64,000 nucleotides of DNA. Source: RUG11247 sp045649485 (GTDB lineage Bacteria > Bacillota > Clostridia > Christensenellales > Aristaeellaceae). Positions 25,716 through 34,158 of this stretch are shown here, piece by piece. The position numbers and the translations under genes were made by a program. The DNA is taken from assembly GCA_045649485.1 (NCBI GenBank), contig JAZRPZ010000020.1, positions 1 to 64,000 on the forward strand, read 5' to 3'. A model generated the notes under the pieces. That model was given only the letters and a program-made list of their open reading frames with translations. It was not told the origin of the DNA and made no database searches. The number at the start of each line of letters is the position of its first letter. The first letter of the stretch is position 1.

Positions 25716-27478
25716 TGGTCACTTCCTCCTTCCAGATATCTTGCGATAGAATATATCTTTACGTCTCCTCTGCCGCTTATCTTCATCCTGAGATGATCGC
25801 ACCGGCGAGGTATTACGGGTATGGTGAATGTCCTCAGCACCGCGCTGCCTGTGTAGGTTCCCATTTCGCGCCATATGCCGTCTGAATCGTACTCAAGATG
25901 CATCGTCAGCGTTGCTCCCGCGCCCAGCTTTACGCGGATGTTGTAGCGGGACAGATACTTGCTGTCGGGGTATTCGTAACCCATCACGCCGCTTTCCGCG
26001 CTCCATTCGATGTCGCCTTCAGCTTCTCCGCTGAGTCCCGTCGCGCTGATCAGCTGCTTCGTATCGGCATTTATGTACATCAGGTCGCCGCGTACGTTGG
26101 CAAAGCACAGCGCATGGGTCTCATCCTCGCGATGCCATATCCGTTTCTCGGTGTCGTAGGTGAACATGTGCCATGCACCTGCTGTGTCCTGCATGGAGAT
26201 GTAGTACAGACCGCCTATGCTTCCCGCAGCAGCATTCCTGTATTTCTCGCTGCCGAGTGCATCGCTTACGGACGCAGGCAGTGAGCCGTCATATGCTACC
26301 ACACCGTCACGGCTGTGATAGTAGAGTACTTCGTTCACTATGTTCAGACTGCGCCACGATCCCAGCTGAACACCTCTGCACATGGTGGTGTTCATGGCAT
26401 ATTCGGCAGGCATCGAGCCGTAGATCTTGTGGATGCAGTTTTCCTTGAAGAACAGCGGATAACCGAGATGGGTTATCGCACCGGTGAACCGTCCGTCAGT
26501 GCCCAGCGATACCGCATAGCTGTCCGTGCTGATACCCGCATAGCATCGCCAGTTCTTGAAGTCGCCCAGCTTGCATGCGTATATCTCGTTCACGGTCTTG
26601 CCGCCAACAAGTCCGTATTTGCAGCCCCATATGCGGTTGTTCGATTCGGTGACGTAGTCCATGTCAGGGCATTCGCGCAGTACCTTCAGACCGCCCTTCT
26701 GTTCATGGGCAGTGTCCAGTATGCCGGTGATGATTATATAGTCATCGCCTTTTGCCTCGATCACGTTGTCGGTGTTCAGCGCGGTAAGCTGATCTGTTCC
26801 CGTAAGTCCGGATACGGTCACACCGTCGCCCACGGAGAAATTGATGCCAATGCCCGGACAGCCGATGCGCACATATGTGGAGATTATCTCTGCCCACATT
26901 GCCTGTGCCTCGGAGTACTGCTTCAACACATGTATGTCCGTGCTGGTATCGATCCAGTAATCGCCGTTCGCGGGGCTGTCAGGTGCAGTATCGGAGATGG
27001 CTTTTATCTCATACTGGGAGCCGTCAACGCGGCACATCTGCGCCGTTACTGCGTCTGTAGATACCGCAGTAAACCTCGCTTCAAGACTACCGCAGTCCGA
27101 AAGGTCTGCGGTATTTATGTATACTTTGTCCGGGAATATGACTGCATACGCACCCATGCTCACCATCTGCTTCGGCAGCATGTCAGCGTCTGTGGAAAGG
27201 TTTATTCCCGTTACCGGCAGCCCGTTGTATATCACGGAACTGCCGTCTATGTACATCAGCGCGTCCTTCGCCAGCAGTCCCTGCGGATCTGCAGGCTTCG
27301 CGATTATTCCACGCTTGCCCCTCTGTGCAAACAGCGGATATTGATCCGCTGTCAGGTTCCTCTCGTCATACCACCTGCCGTCTCCTATCCGCAGGTTGTG
27401 ATCATAACCTTCAAATATGTCGGTCATAAGCCTTGCGTGAGACAGTGTTTTCAAATAAGGAAATCGAATGTATATCAC
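25706..27478 (-). CDS. Podovirus tail hub/stabilisation protein (P22 gp10-like)
   Basis: A protein of about 590 residues resembling the beta-propeller tail hub (packaged DNA stabilisation) proteins of short-tailed phages: FEGYDHNLRIGDG, WYDERNLTADQYPLFAQRGK near the start, then repeated propeller-like strands (NEIYACKLGDFKNWRCY, VVAYDGSLP). The start is unclear. GTG 27478 overlaps the ribosome site AAGGGGGTGAT; the codon at ideal spacing is ATT at 27469, which gives the family-like N-terminus (M)RFPYLKT; the first ATG in frame is 27427. GTG is listed as the conventional choice. Gene order after the capsid supports a head-to-tail role. Confidence 0.65.
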   Translation of the reverse strand: MIYIRFPYLKTLSHARLMTDIFEGYDHNLRIGDGRWYDERNLTADQYPLFAQRGKRGIIAKPADPQGLLAKDALMYIDGSSVIYNGLPVTGINLSTDADMLPKQMVSMGAYAVIFPDKVYINTADLSDCGSLEARFTAVSTDAVTAQMCRVDGSQYEIKAISDTAPDSPANGDYWIDTSTDIHVLKQYSEAQAMWAEIISTYVRIGCPGIGINFSVGDGVTVSGLTGTDQLTALNTDNVIEAKGDDYIIITGILDTAHEQKGGLKVLRECPDMDYVTESNNRIWGCKYGLVGGKTVNEIYACKLGDFKNWRCYAGISTDSYAVSLGTDGRFTGAITHLGYPLFFKENCIHKIYGSMPAEYAMNTTMCRGVQLGSWRSLNIVNEVLYYHSRDGVVAYDGSLPASVSDALGSEKYRNAAAGSIGGLYYISMQDTAGAWHMFTYDTEKRIWHREDETHALCFANVRGDLMYINADTKQLISATGLSGEAEGDIEWSAESGVMGYEYPDSKYLSRYNIRVKLGAGATLTMHLEYDSDGIWREMGTYTGSAVLRTFTIPVIPRRCDHLRMKISGRGDVKIYSIARYLEGGSDHWL

Positions 27479-27500
27479 CCCCTTTTGAGCCGTTTGAAGT

Positions 27501-27875
27501 TCAGAGTTTCAGGTGGTCAGCCACGCATACGGGCATCCTGCTGCGCGTATACCATGCGCGGTAATCATGATACATGGCATTGAAAACTCCGGAACTGTTG
27601 TTGTATCTTGCATATTCCTGATTTGCCAGATCTATCTGCATCATAAGATAATGCCTGTACAGAGTATCGTATGGGGCTATGGCCAGCAGAACGGTTTCCT
27701 TGGAAGTTTCCGCATCGTAGCTATTGAATGTTTCGCCGGAATTCTCATGCCTTGATATGATTTCCGTGTATATCATGTGTTCGCATTCGGAGAGCCACTG
27801 AATTTTCTGCAGTTCGGTATACTGATTTGGCTTCAATTCATCTGTCTGCCTGAGTACTTCTGCTATGGTTGCCAT
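27501..27875 (-). CDS. Phage head-completion / head-tail adaptor (P22 gp4-like position)
   Basis: A 124-residue, mostly helical protein, with TIAEVLRQTDELKPNQYTE near the N-terminus and MMQIDLANQEYARYNN in the middle. Size, helical content and position between capsid and tail hub match the adaptor proteins that bind the portal in short-tailed phages. AAAGG lies 9 bases before ATG 27875. Confidence 0.55.
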   Translation of the reverse strand: MATIAEVLRQTDELKPNQYTELQKIQWLSECEHMIYTEIISRHENSGETFNSYDAETSKETVLLAIAPYDTLYRHYLMMQIDLANQEYARYNNSSGVFNAMYHDYRAWYTRSRMPVCVADHLKL

Positions 27876-27887
27876 CGGTGCGTACCT

Positions 27888-28115
27888 TTAGCGCTTTACG
27901 TCGCTGCGGTCGGCGTCATAAGCCTCAGTTATCAGCTTTGCGCACTCGCTACGGGAGAGAACTTCGTAAACGGGGCGGGGGACAAGCTGCTGCTTGCCGC
28001 GGGGTATCTGATAAGGCCTGCCGTTTACAACGACCCTCACAAAGTTCTGCTCTCCGCTGTGTCCCTTGGAAAGAAAAACGGGTACCATCTGATTCCATGC
28101 ATTTACATTGTTCAT
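27888..28115 (-). CDS. Small phage structural-region protein, unknown
   Basis: A 75-residue protein with AGGAGG before ATG 28115. The core VRVVVNGRPYQIPRGKQQLV followed by PRPVYEVLSRSECA recurs in small proteins coded just after the capsid gene in Firmicutes phages. Possible head decoration or connector role; not established. A hairpin at 28137-28164 separates it from the capsid gene. Confidence 0.5.
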   Translation of the reverse strand: MNNVNAWNQMVPVFLSKGHSGEQNFVRVVVNGRPYQIPRGKQQLVPRPVYEVLSRSECAKLITEAYDADRSDVKR

Positions 28116-28136
28116 ATCTTTACCTCCTGTTTTGTG

Positions 28137-28164
28137 AGATGCGGAGGCTTATGCCCCCGCATCT
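28137..28164. terminator. Hairpin between capsid gene and next phage gene
   Basis: AGATGCGG and CCGCATCT can pair over 8 bp. No T run follows, so it may be a partial terminator or RNA-stabilising hairpin that keeps capsid mRNA in excess. Confidence 0.4.
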
Positions 28165-28180
28165 TAGTAGTTTGCCGTTG

Positions 28181-29572
28181 TCAGTTGTTTTCGAGTGCAT
28201 CAGCCATTATGATAGGTGCGCTGTTGTCCTCGTCGGTATCAGAGAAGCCGGAACAGCATTCCACGCGTACCATGCGGTCTTCATAAAGTATCTTTGCACC
28301 GCCGGAAAACTTGTAACCGACAGTGGAAAACTGATTGAGCGGACCGCCGGCTTCGGACTTGTCGTGAATTATCATTTCCATAGCAGCGCCGTCCGGGTCG
28401 ATAATGCCGTAAGCATCCTTGCCGAAGAACAGACAGCCGTATACGGCGGTAGACTTTCCGCTTACTTCTGCACCGCTTTCGCCGGGATACAGCTTGTCGC
28501 CGTTTTCGGGTACGATGCCTGCATCGATATCGATCCACAGATACTTGTTCTCGCAGTCAACGCCGACTATCTTGACGGTGCCGGTGAAACCGTTCGCGCT
28601 GGCATCGTATACATGACAATACCTTCCAACCAGTTCCTTTGCAGGTGTTTCGGATATGGTCAGCCTGTATGCGCTGCAGTCACCCCACTGAGCAAATGCA
28701 GTGTCGTCATCGGTGATGTATTCGCCGGTAAGAGAGAGGGTTCTGCCGTTATCTCCGTTCAGCGGAGCGCCGCACCATACGGTTGCGGAAGGAGTCTCTA
28801 TGAACCTTACGCCGTGCAGTTCGCCGATTTCTCCGTTGAACATTTCTTCGGGGCTTGCATACTTGTGTGCTTCGATCCAGTAATCGGAAGATCGCAGGTC
28901 ATATACAACGGAAGGATGCACCAGCGCGATGTACTTGCCGTTGATTCGGGGTGCCTTCAGCTTCTTGAGCAGAGTAACAGCCTTATTTACGGTATCGGGA
29001 GTAAGACGGTTTGCTTTGGTCAGCTGCCAGCGGCCTACGGGAGTTTCGCCGGTCACATTGCCGTTTTCGTCAAGTGCATCGGCATACATTACATTGGTGC
29101 CTTCCATAAGCACATTTCGGATGGCGATATCCTGAGTTTCACCTGCGGATGCGCCAAGTTCCTCGGTTGCACCCAGAATAATGTTGTCAATAGCGTGCAT
29201 TTCCAGCTGATCGGAGATGGTTATGTACATGCCGTACTGCTTCAGGTCGGATACAAGGGTGGTCATTCCGAAGTCCTTGCCGGTGGGGATCACACCTTCG
29301 GTAAGCCTTTCGGCATTGGGAAGAGTATTGAACCTGCGCCATTCGATAGTGTTGCCGCGGCCACGGGGAAGTTCCTGCTTCTTGCCAAACTGAGCATAGT
29401 AGTGTTCGCTGCGGGCATTTTCAAGCAGCTCGGTGTCGTAATAACGCTTCATGGTAGAACTCATACCGCCTGCACCGCGAATGCCGGTATACGCGTTTAC
29501 GTTGCCGGAAGTGCCTACCACATTGCTGCCCGCCTGTGCAAAAAACTGCAGATTGAAATTATTGTTGCTCAT
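28181..29572 (-). CDS. Major capsid protein, N4-gp56 family
   Basis: A 463-residue phage head subunit of the N4 gp56-type family (HK97 fold). Diagnostic stretches are GKKQELPRGRGNTIEWRRF, LTEGVIPTGKDFGMTTL and the later ALVHPSVVYDLR. AAGGAGGAAACAG stands before ATG 29572. It has no obvious N-terminal protease-cleaved scaffold segment, and a separate scaffold candidate lies just upstream, with the portal behind it. Gene order terS-terL-portal-scaffold-capsid is standard for tailed phages. Confidence 0.88.
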   Translation of the reverse strand: MSNNNFNLQFFAQAGSNVVGTSGNVNAYTGIRGAGGMSSTMKRYYDTELLENARSEHYYAQFGKKQELPRGRGNTIEWRRFNTLPNAERLTEGVIPTGKDFGMTTLVSDLKQYGMYITISDQLEMHAIDNIILGATEELGASAGETQDIAIRNVLMEGTNVMYADALDENGNVTGETPVGRWQLTKANRLTPDTVNKAVTLLKKLKAPRINGKYIALVHPSVVYDLRSSDYWIEAHKYASPEEMFNGEIGELHGVRFIETPSATVWCGAPLNGDNGRTLSLTGEYITDDDTAFAQWGDCSAYRLTISETPAKELVGRYCHVYDASANGFTGTVKIVGVDCENKYLWIDIDAGIVPENGDKLYPGESGAEVSGKSTAVYGCLFFGKDAYGIIDPDGAAMEMIIHDKSEAGGPLNQFSTVGYKFSGGAKILYEDRMVRVECCSGFSDTDEDNSAPIIMADALENN

Positions 29573-29597
29573 CTGTTTCCTCCTTTATATATCTGTA

Positions 29598-30188
29598 TTA
29601 CCAGTGTATCTTTTCGCCGCTGTTAACGCGCCTGCGGATATCGGCACGCTCTTCACGGCTGAGCTTGCGCGGATCGGTTGCCGTGATAACGGCTGCATAA
29701 GCTCCGGTACCGTTTTCCATGGGCCTCATTCCGCCGGACATTATGGCGTTTGCAAGCTTGCGGGCAGTATTGCGTGCAGCATAACCGGCCAGCTGCAGCT
29801 GCTTCATACGTGCCGCTTCTTCGGCTTCAGCACGATGCAGCGTGCCGTATGCCGCTTCAAGGCTGAGGCCTGCGCCATGAGGGGGCTGCAGCACCAGATG
29901 GCTGAAACGGGGATCGGAGAGTTCGCTGTCCAGGTCAAAGCCGGGAATACTGTCCCTGAGCATGATCGCCTGCAGCAGCATGTCCGCATATTCGCGGCAG
30001 ATATCACATTCGTCCGGCATGCTTTCGGCATGAACGGAACCGTGCTGTGCACCCTCAAATATCAGTTCCAGCAGAGTTTCGGGATCGGTCACGCCGTACT
30101 TTTCAGCCAGTCTGTCCATAATGGGCTGCTGACGCATCAGCTTGCTCCTGAGCGCACCGTAACCCATCCTTCCGATGTTGTTGTTCAT
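29598..30188 (-). CDS. Phage protein between portal and capsid; scaffold candidate
   Basis: A 196-residue helix-rich, Ala- and Arg-rich protein. ATG 30188 has GAAGGAGG upstream, so the longer frame from 30212 is rejected. The C-terminus LSREERADIRRRVNSGEKI is basic, as expected for scaffold proteins, whose C-terminal helix-turn-helix binds the capsid. Its size and place between portal and capsid genes are the main argument; no signature motif is seen. Confidence 0.5.
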   Translation of the reverse strand: MNNNIGRMGYGALRSKLMRQQPIMDRLAEKYGVTDPETLLELIFEGAQHGSVHAESMPDECDICREYADMLLQAIMLRDSIPGFDLDSELSDPRFSHLVLQPPHGAGLSLEAAYGTLHRAEAEEAARMKQLQLAGYAARNTARKLANAIMSGGMRPMENGTGAYAAVITATDPRKLSREERADIRRRVNSGEKIHW

Positions 30189-30237
30189 TTGGTCCTCCTT
30201 CTGTTTCTTCATATATTTATTGTTGTAATTGTCTTTT

Positions 30238-32112
30238 TTATCCTACCTGAGCGCTTGCCTGAGCCTGTTTGCGGCTTTTTTCCACAAGCGCATGTTCTTT
30301 TGCCAAAGGTCCGGTCACATTATCACCGCGGGAAATGCGCTGAGTTTGCGGCGCCGATCTGCTGCGCAGTCGTGCTCCGTTCGGAGCTTCGGGCTGAATC
30401 AGCGCTTCGGCAATATCGTTCCGTCCTGCCTGCTGGGCCATTGATATGGCTATCTGCCTGTAGCTTTCGGCCGTTGCGGTTTCGCCCGCACGCAGGCGTA
30501 TCCTTTCCTCAAGAATGTGCTTGCCGTCAAAGTCCATGATGTCCAAAAGCGCCAGCGAAGTTTCGGCATTTGAAGGCTCAAATACGCCAAGCTGATACAT
30601 CTGCAGCGCCATTTCATTGTTGGCGATCTTTGTGTATGCGCTCATTTTCTGAACAGATACGTCAATATCGAATACCGGCAGTCTGTATCCCATATCCATG
30701 CCCATTTCGTTTCCCTGATGCTGAGGCTTGAGTCCGGAATTGTCGTAAACAATGTACTCGTCACGGCCATGCATACCTGTGATCCTGTATTTTCGGGGCA
30801 TGTCGTAAAACTGGCGTATCAGTTCGATCATCATATTCACCATCTTTGCATATGCGCGGTAGCTTGCGCGTGTGGAAGCGCGGCTGGTCTTTCCGGCCTG
30901 TTCCTGCATGGCAGCTATGGCGCTTGCGGCAGTAACGCCGGCAACTGTGCCACCGTTCGCCGCGTCACGGTTGCCGGTGGTTTCTTTCAGTTCATTTATC
31001 TTTGCCGCCAGCATGCTCGCATAAATTCCGCTGATGGGGCTTACCTGAATCTGCCTGAGAGTATCTTCGCCAAGCTGACTTCCGGCAACGTGAACAAAGG
31101 GTTTGGTGAAATCGGCAAATTCGGCTTCATTCACGGAACCTGTGCTGTTGATAAACCATCTTGGAGACGCGCCGATAAGCGTGTTTTTCTCCAGTGCCTG
31201 GTTCATTCTGTCGATGGTACCCTGCGCGGATTTGCCCACATCAATATATCCGTAACCACAGGGTGAACCTTCGATGGGGAACAGGGGATCGAACACGAAG
31301 GGAAACATTCCGTGGTCGTAAAGTCCCTTGTCCCTGTACTGCGCGTCATTTTCGGTTGCGTATAAGACATAACGGTCCACGTATTTCACATAATGCAGTA
31401 TCTGCCTGCCGCCTGCGCGTTTGTGATAATACCAGTCCACAACCAGTGCCTTTCCGGAAGTGTCTACACTGTCATCGTATAAATATCTTGCCGGAAGAAA
31501 ATTCTTGCCCGTAAGGGATGCATTTCCCAGTATGTCGGGATACATTTCCCTGAGAAGCTCTATATCGGTAAGTTCGGTGGTAAATACATGGCGGCTCTTC
31601 TGAATGTCCGTTATGCCGGGTTCCCAGAAAATGTTCAGCGTATCGATGTTGCGTATGGCTATGTCTCCCAGCCCGTTCAGTTTGGCACTGTCCCAGAAAA
31701 TACCGGTTATTCCTGTGCCCTGCTTGAGCTTCTGCCATTTTTCTCTTGAATATGTCTCTTCGTAGTCGTTTTGCTCCAGAATCATCGGGATAATTGCCGA
31801 CAGCATCTGCGCTTCTGCCTTGTCATCAGGTTCGCGCGGGCGTATGTTCGGCTCCGGATAACCTTCGATCGCGTCGGCATGCTTCGACATAATGCAGTTG
31901 AAGAGCCATGCGGATGTGGGTCTTACGTCGTTGTCGTTTCCGTGCTCATCCAAATAATCCCAGTGACGCAGCTTCCACCATTGCTCGCATTCAACTATGC
32001 GCCTGTCCAGTCTCGCTTTTCCGGTCCTGTATCGGCTCAGTATTGCGTTGGCTTCGGCTATCTGCCTTTCACCGATAGCGCGGGAGAGAGCTGCTGCCTT
32101 TTTCCTGTTCAT
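30238..32112 (-). CDS. Phage portal protein
   Basis: A 624-residue portal protein, forming the dodecameric DNA gate in the capsid. ATG 32112 follows GGAAAGGAGG; the open frame continues to 32262 but crosses the promoter element and is not coding. Family-like features include WWKLRHWDYLDEHGN, FNCIMSKHADAIEGYPEP, and GTVAGVTAASAIAAMQEQAG in the wing/stem region. Gene neighbours (terminase large subunit upstream, scaffold and capsid downstream) fit. It is the first gene behind a promoter whose spacer is a perfect LexA box, so the downstream head, tail and lysis genes are probably induced by DNA damage. Confidence 0.85.
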   Translation of the reverse strand: MNRKKAAALSRAIGERQIAEANAILSRYRTGKARLDRRIVECEQWWKLRHWDYLDEHGNDNDVRPTSAWLFNCIMSKHADAIEGYPEPNIRPREPDDKAEAQMLSAIIPMILEQNDYEETYSREKWQKLKQGTGITGIFWDSAKLNGLGDIAIRNIDTLNIFWEPGITDIQKSRHVFTTELTDIELLREMYPDILGNASLTGKNFLPARYLYDDSVDTSGKALVVDWYYHKRAGGRQILHYVKYVDRYVLYATENDAQYRDKGLYDHGMFPFVFDPLFPIEGSPCGYGYIDVGKSAQGTIDRMNQALEKNTLIGASPRWFINSTGSVNEAEFADFTKPFVHVAGSQLGEDTLRQIQVSPISGIYASMLAAKINELKETTGNRDAANGGTVAGVTAASAIAAMQEQAGKTSRASTRASYRAYAKMVNMMIELIRQFYDMPRKYRITGMHGRDEYIVYDNSGLKPQHQGNEMGMDMGYRLPVFDIDVSVQKMSAYTKIANNEMALQMYQLGVFEPSNAETSLALLDIMDFDGKHILEERIRLRAGETATAESYRQIAISMAQQAGRNDIAEALIQPEAPNGARLRSRSAPQTQRISRGDNVTGPLAKEHALVEKSRKQAQASAQVG

Positions 32113-32155
32113 GCGTTGCCTCCTTTCCTGCGGGCTGTCTTCCCGCGGTGGCAGG

Positions 32156-32184
32156 AGTATATCACGAACAAATGTTCGGATGAA
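32156..32184 (-). promoter_or_regulatory. SOS-type promoter of portal operon
   Basis: Read leftward: -35 TTCATC (32179-32184), 17-base spacer, -10 TATACT (32156-32161) with a TGA extension. The spacer is filled by a LexA box. It lies about 44 bases before the portal start codon. Confidence 0.7.
32165..32178. promoter_or_regulatory. LexA (DinR) operator, SOS box
   Basis: CGAACAAATGTTCG matches every position of the Bacillus subtilis SOS-box consensus CGAACRNRYGTTYG. It sits between the -35 and -10 boxes, the classical place for repression by LexA. Confidence 0.75.
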
Positions 32185-32224
32185 ACCCGATGACTGCGGG
32201 CGCAGGTTAACAGAATGTAAATGA

Positions 32225-33601
32225 TTATCCGAATATGCGGGTCTGTCTCCTGAGTGGGTCAAATTTTTCCGGCGGCGCTGCGGAAATATAATGCGGCGTT
32301 ATGGGACTTGCCATCATTACGTATCGCCATTCGTCATAAATATGATCTTCCATGGATGTATCCACATCCTCAACGCGGTGCTGATCATAAACCAGCGACG
32401 GCACGGTTCTCAAAAAATTCCTGCATGTATTGAATACCTGAAACATCGGGTCGCCGTCTTCGCGGAACGAAAGCCTGTAATGGCATTGCGCCAGTCCGGC
32501 AATGCGTGTGTTGTCGCCGGGACTCCAGGTGACAAAATTCGGACTCTGACACATCAGCGCTGCTATGGACTGTCCGCGTGATTCGTCAAAAATACTCGGG
32601 TCTGCCACTCCGTAAATTTCTCTTCCGCGCAGAAGCGGATCATTTTTTTCAATCTCCCTTATGCAGCTCGCTATCTCTACGGGATTTTGCATCGCGCCAT
32701 GATTTGCTTCTCCCGAACAGCCGTAAAGCTCGCGTATTCTGTATATCTTTCCTTCGTTATCGGCCAGATACCATCCGACGGAATACGGACGAGTATATCC
32801 AAAATCGAATCCGCGCCAGCAAAGCCAATGCTTAGGTGGTTCGAACGGTTCGATAACATGAGTCCATAGCCTGTCGCGGTAATGCGCGGCATCATCGCGC
32901 CATTCACGGAATACCTGACCGGCAAAGCTGTTCCAGTCTCCGTACAGCAGTGCCTTTTTCTCAGCTTCGGGCAGCATTGCCAGCGTGCCAAGATAGTTTG
33001 GGTCGTTGCGCAGCAGCTCTTCGTTGTCAAAGACAGTTGAAGGTACGAATATGCGTTTGCGAATTATACGGTGTATGTTGCCTTCCGGGTCTGTAACGCT
33101 GTATTCATCGCAAATCGGCGTCATCGGCGGCGCCGGATCTATGAATCGCTGTTTTACCCATCCGTGCCCAATGCCTCCGGGATTAGCGGTCGCACGTATA
33201 TATGTCCTTGTGCCGGGTCCTGTAGGCCTGTTGCGCGACATCAGATACATGTACTGATCTTTGGTAAAATGTGTAAGTTCATCGAACGCAATAAAATCAT
33301 AGGGCTTTCCCTGATACTGATGCTTGTCCGCTTCCAGCTGCATGGAACCGAAAAACAGGCTTGCGCCTGAAGGGAATATCCATCTGTGTCCGGTAGAGTT
33401 GTATTTTGCACCGGGAAATATTCTGGGATAGAGTTCGTTGCTGCGGCTTATCAGCGCTTCCAGCTGCGGAAAAGTGCGCCTCAATATCAATCCACGGTAA
33501 TGCGGTATATTTGCCTGCCTCAATGCCTCCATAAGCAGCGCATCGCTTTTTCCGCCGCCTGCAGCGCCGCCGTAGAGGCATTCGTATTCCGGTCTCTCCA
33601 T
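32225..33601 (-). CDS. terL: Phage terminase large subunit
   Basis: The packaging motor: ATPase plus nuclease that cuts and pumps phage DNA into the head. The ATPase part shows Walker A GGAAGGGKSD, Walker B YDFIAFDELTHF and the coupling motif ATANPGG; the nuclease part starts at FDFGYTRPYSVGWY, with a second acidic site at GVADPSIFDE. From ATG 33601 it has 458 residues, but the same frame extends upstream with SNIIWRPQKKQALF, which looks like the true TerL N-terminus. The only codon at good spacing from the AGGAGG site is ATA at 33646, overlapping the terS stop. ATG 33601 is listed as the first ordinary start; the real protein probably has 473 residues. Confidence 0.9.
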   Translation of the reverse strand: MERPEYECLYGGAAGGGKSDALLMEALRQANIPHYRGLILRRTFPQLEALISRSNELYPRIFPGAKYNSTGHRWIFPSGASLFFGSMQLEADKHQYQGKPYDFIAFDELTHFTKDQYMYLMSRNRPTGPGTRTYIRATANPGGIGHGWVKQRFIDPAPPMTPICDEYSVTDPEGNIHRIIRKRIFVPSTVFDNEELLRNDPNYLGTLAMLPEAEKKALLYGDWNSFAGQVFREWRDDAAHYRDRLWTHVIEPFEPPKHWLCWRGFDFGYTRPYSVGWYLADNEGKIYRIRELYGCSGEANHGAMQNPVEIASCIREIEKNDPLLRGREIYGVADPSIFDESRGQSIAALMCQSPNFVTWSPGDNTRIAGLAQCHYRLSFREDGDPMFQVFNTCRNFLRTVPSLVYDQHRVEDVDTSMEDHIYDEWRYVMMASPITPHYISAAPPEKFDPLRRQTRIFG

Positions 33602-33642
33602 AAAGAGAGCCTGCTTTTTCTGTGGTCTCCAAATGATGTTGC

Positions 33643-34131
33643 TTATGTATCCCCGCCTCCTGTGTCGTTATCGTTGTCTGTCAGCACCTTGGGCAGCAGC
33701 CCGATTCCGGTCGCCGCGGAAGATGTTTCGTCGGTCGTATCTCCGTCGCCCCATGTCTGCCGCTTTCGCTTTTTAAGCCAGAGCGATATTGCGCTGACGT
33801 CAGGCTGCTGATGCTTCTGCTGTTTCTTTGTCAGCTGCAATTCGCTCGTACCGGTCTCCTTGTTTGGTTTGAGTTCCCATGTCTCTTCTGTGTAGTCGTA
33901 TCCCAGTACGCGTTTGTACAGCGCCCGTTCTGCCAGAAAATCTGTTGCTTCTCTGCCAAAGCACAGGGCCGCCTGTAGTTCGGGATTCCGCGATTTCCAT
34001 TTGCGGAATACTTCCGGTGTGACGCCGCATTTTGCGGCTATTTCATCTTCACTGAATCCCTCGCGTGCCCACCCTTCAATGAGAATCAGGCCTTCGCTGC
34101 CAAGCCATCCTTTTGCTTTTCGGATGTTCAT
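33643..34131 (-). CDS. terS: Phage terminase small subunit
   Basis: A 162-residue DNA-recognition subunit of the packaging terminase. ATG 34131 follows AAGGAGGTG. The N-terminal helix-turn-helix is LIEGWAREGFSEDEIAAKCG and TPEVFRKWKSRNPEL, and the following ATDFLAERALYKRVLGYDY is typical of the family. The C-terminal tail is acidic. Its stop codon overlaps the likely terL start. A 38-bp element related to the SOS promoter of the portal lies just upstream. Confidence 0.8.
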   Translation of the reverse strand: MNIRKAKGWLGSEGLILIEGWAREGFSEDEIAAKCGVTPEVFRKWKSRNPELQAALCFGREATDFLAERALYKRVLGYDYTEETWELKPNKETGTSELQLTKKQQKHQQPDVSAISLWLKKRKRQTWGDGDTTDETSSAATGIGLLPKVLTDNDNDTGGGDT

Positions 34132-34158
34132 AATTTTTTTCACCTCCTTGGGTCAGAG

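Noticed and set aside
32113..32262. N-terminal extension of the portal frame by 50 codons
   Set aside because: It would run through the SOS promoter; a strong GGAGG site and ATG at 32112 give the natural start.
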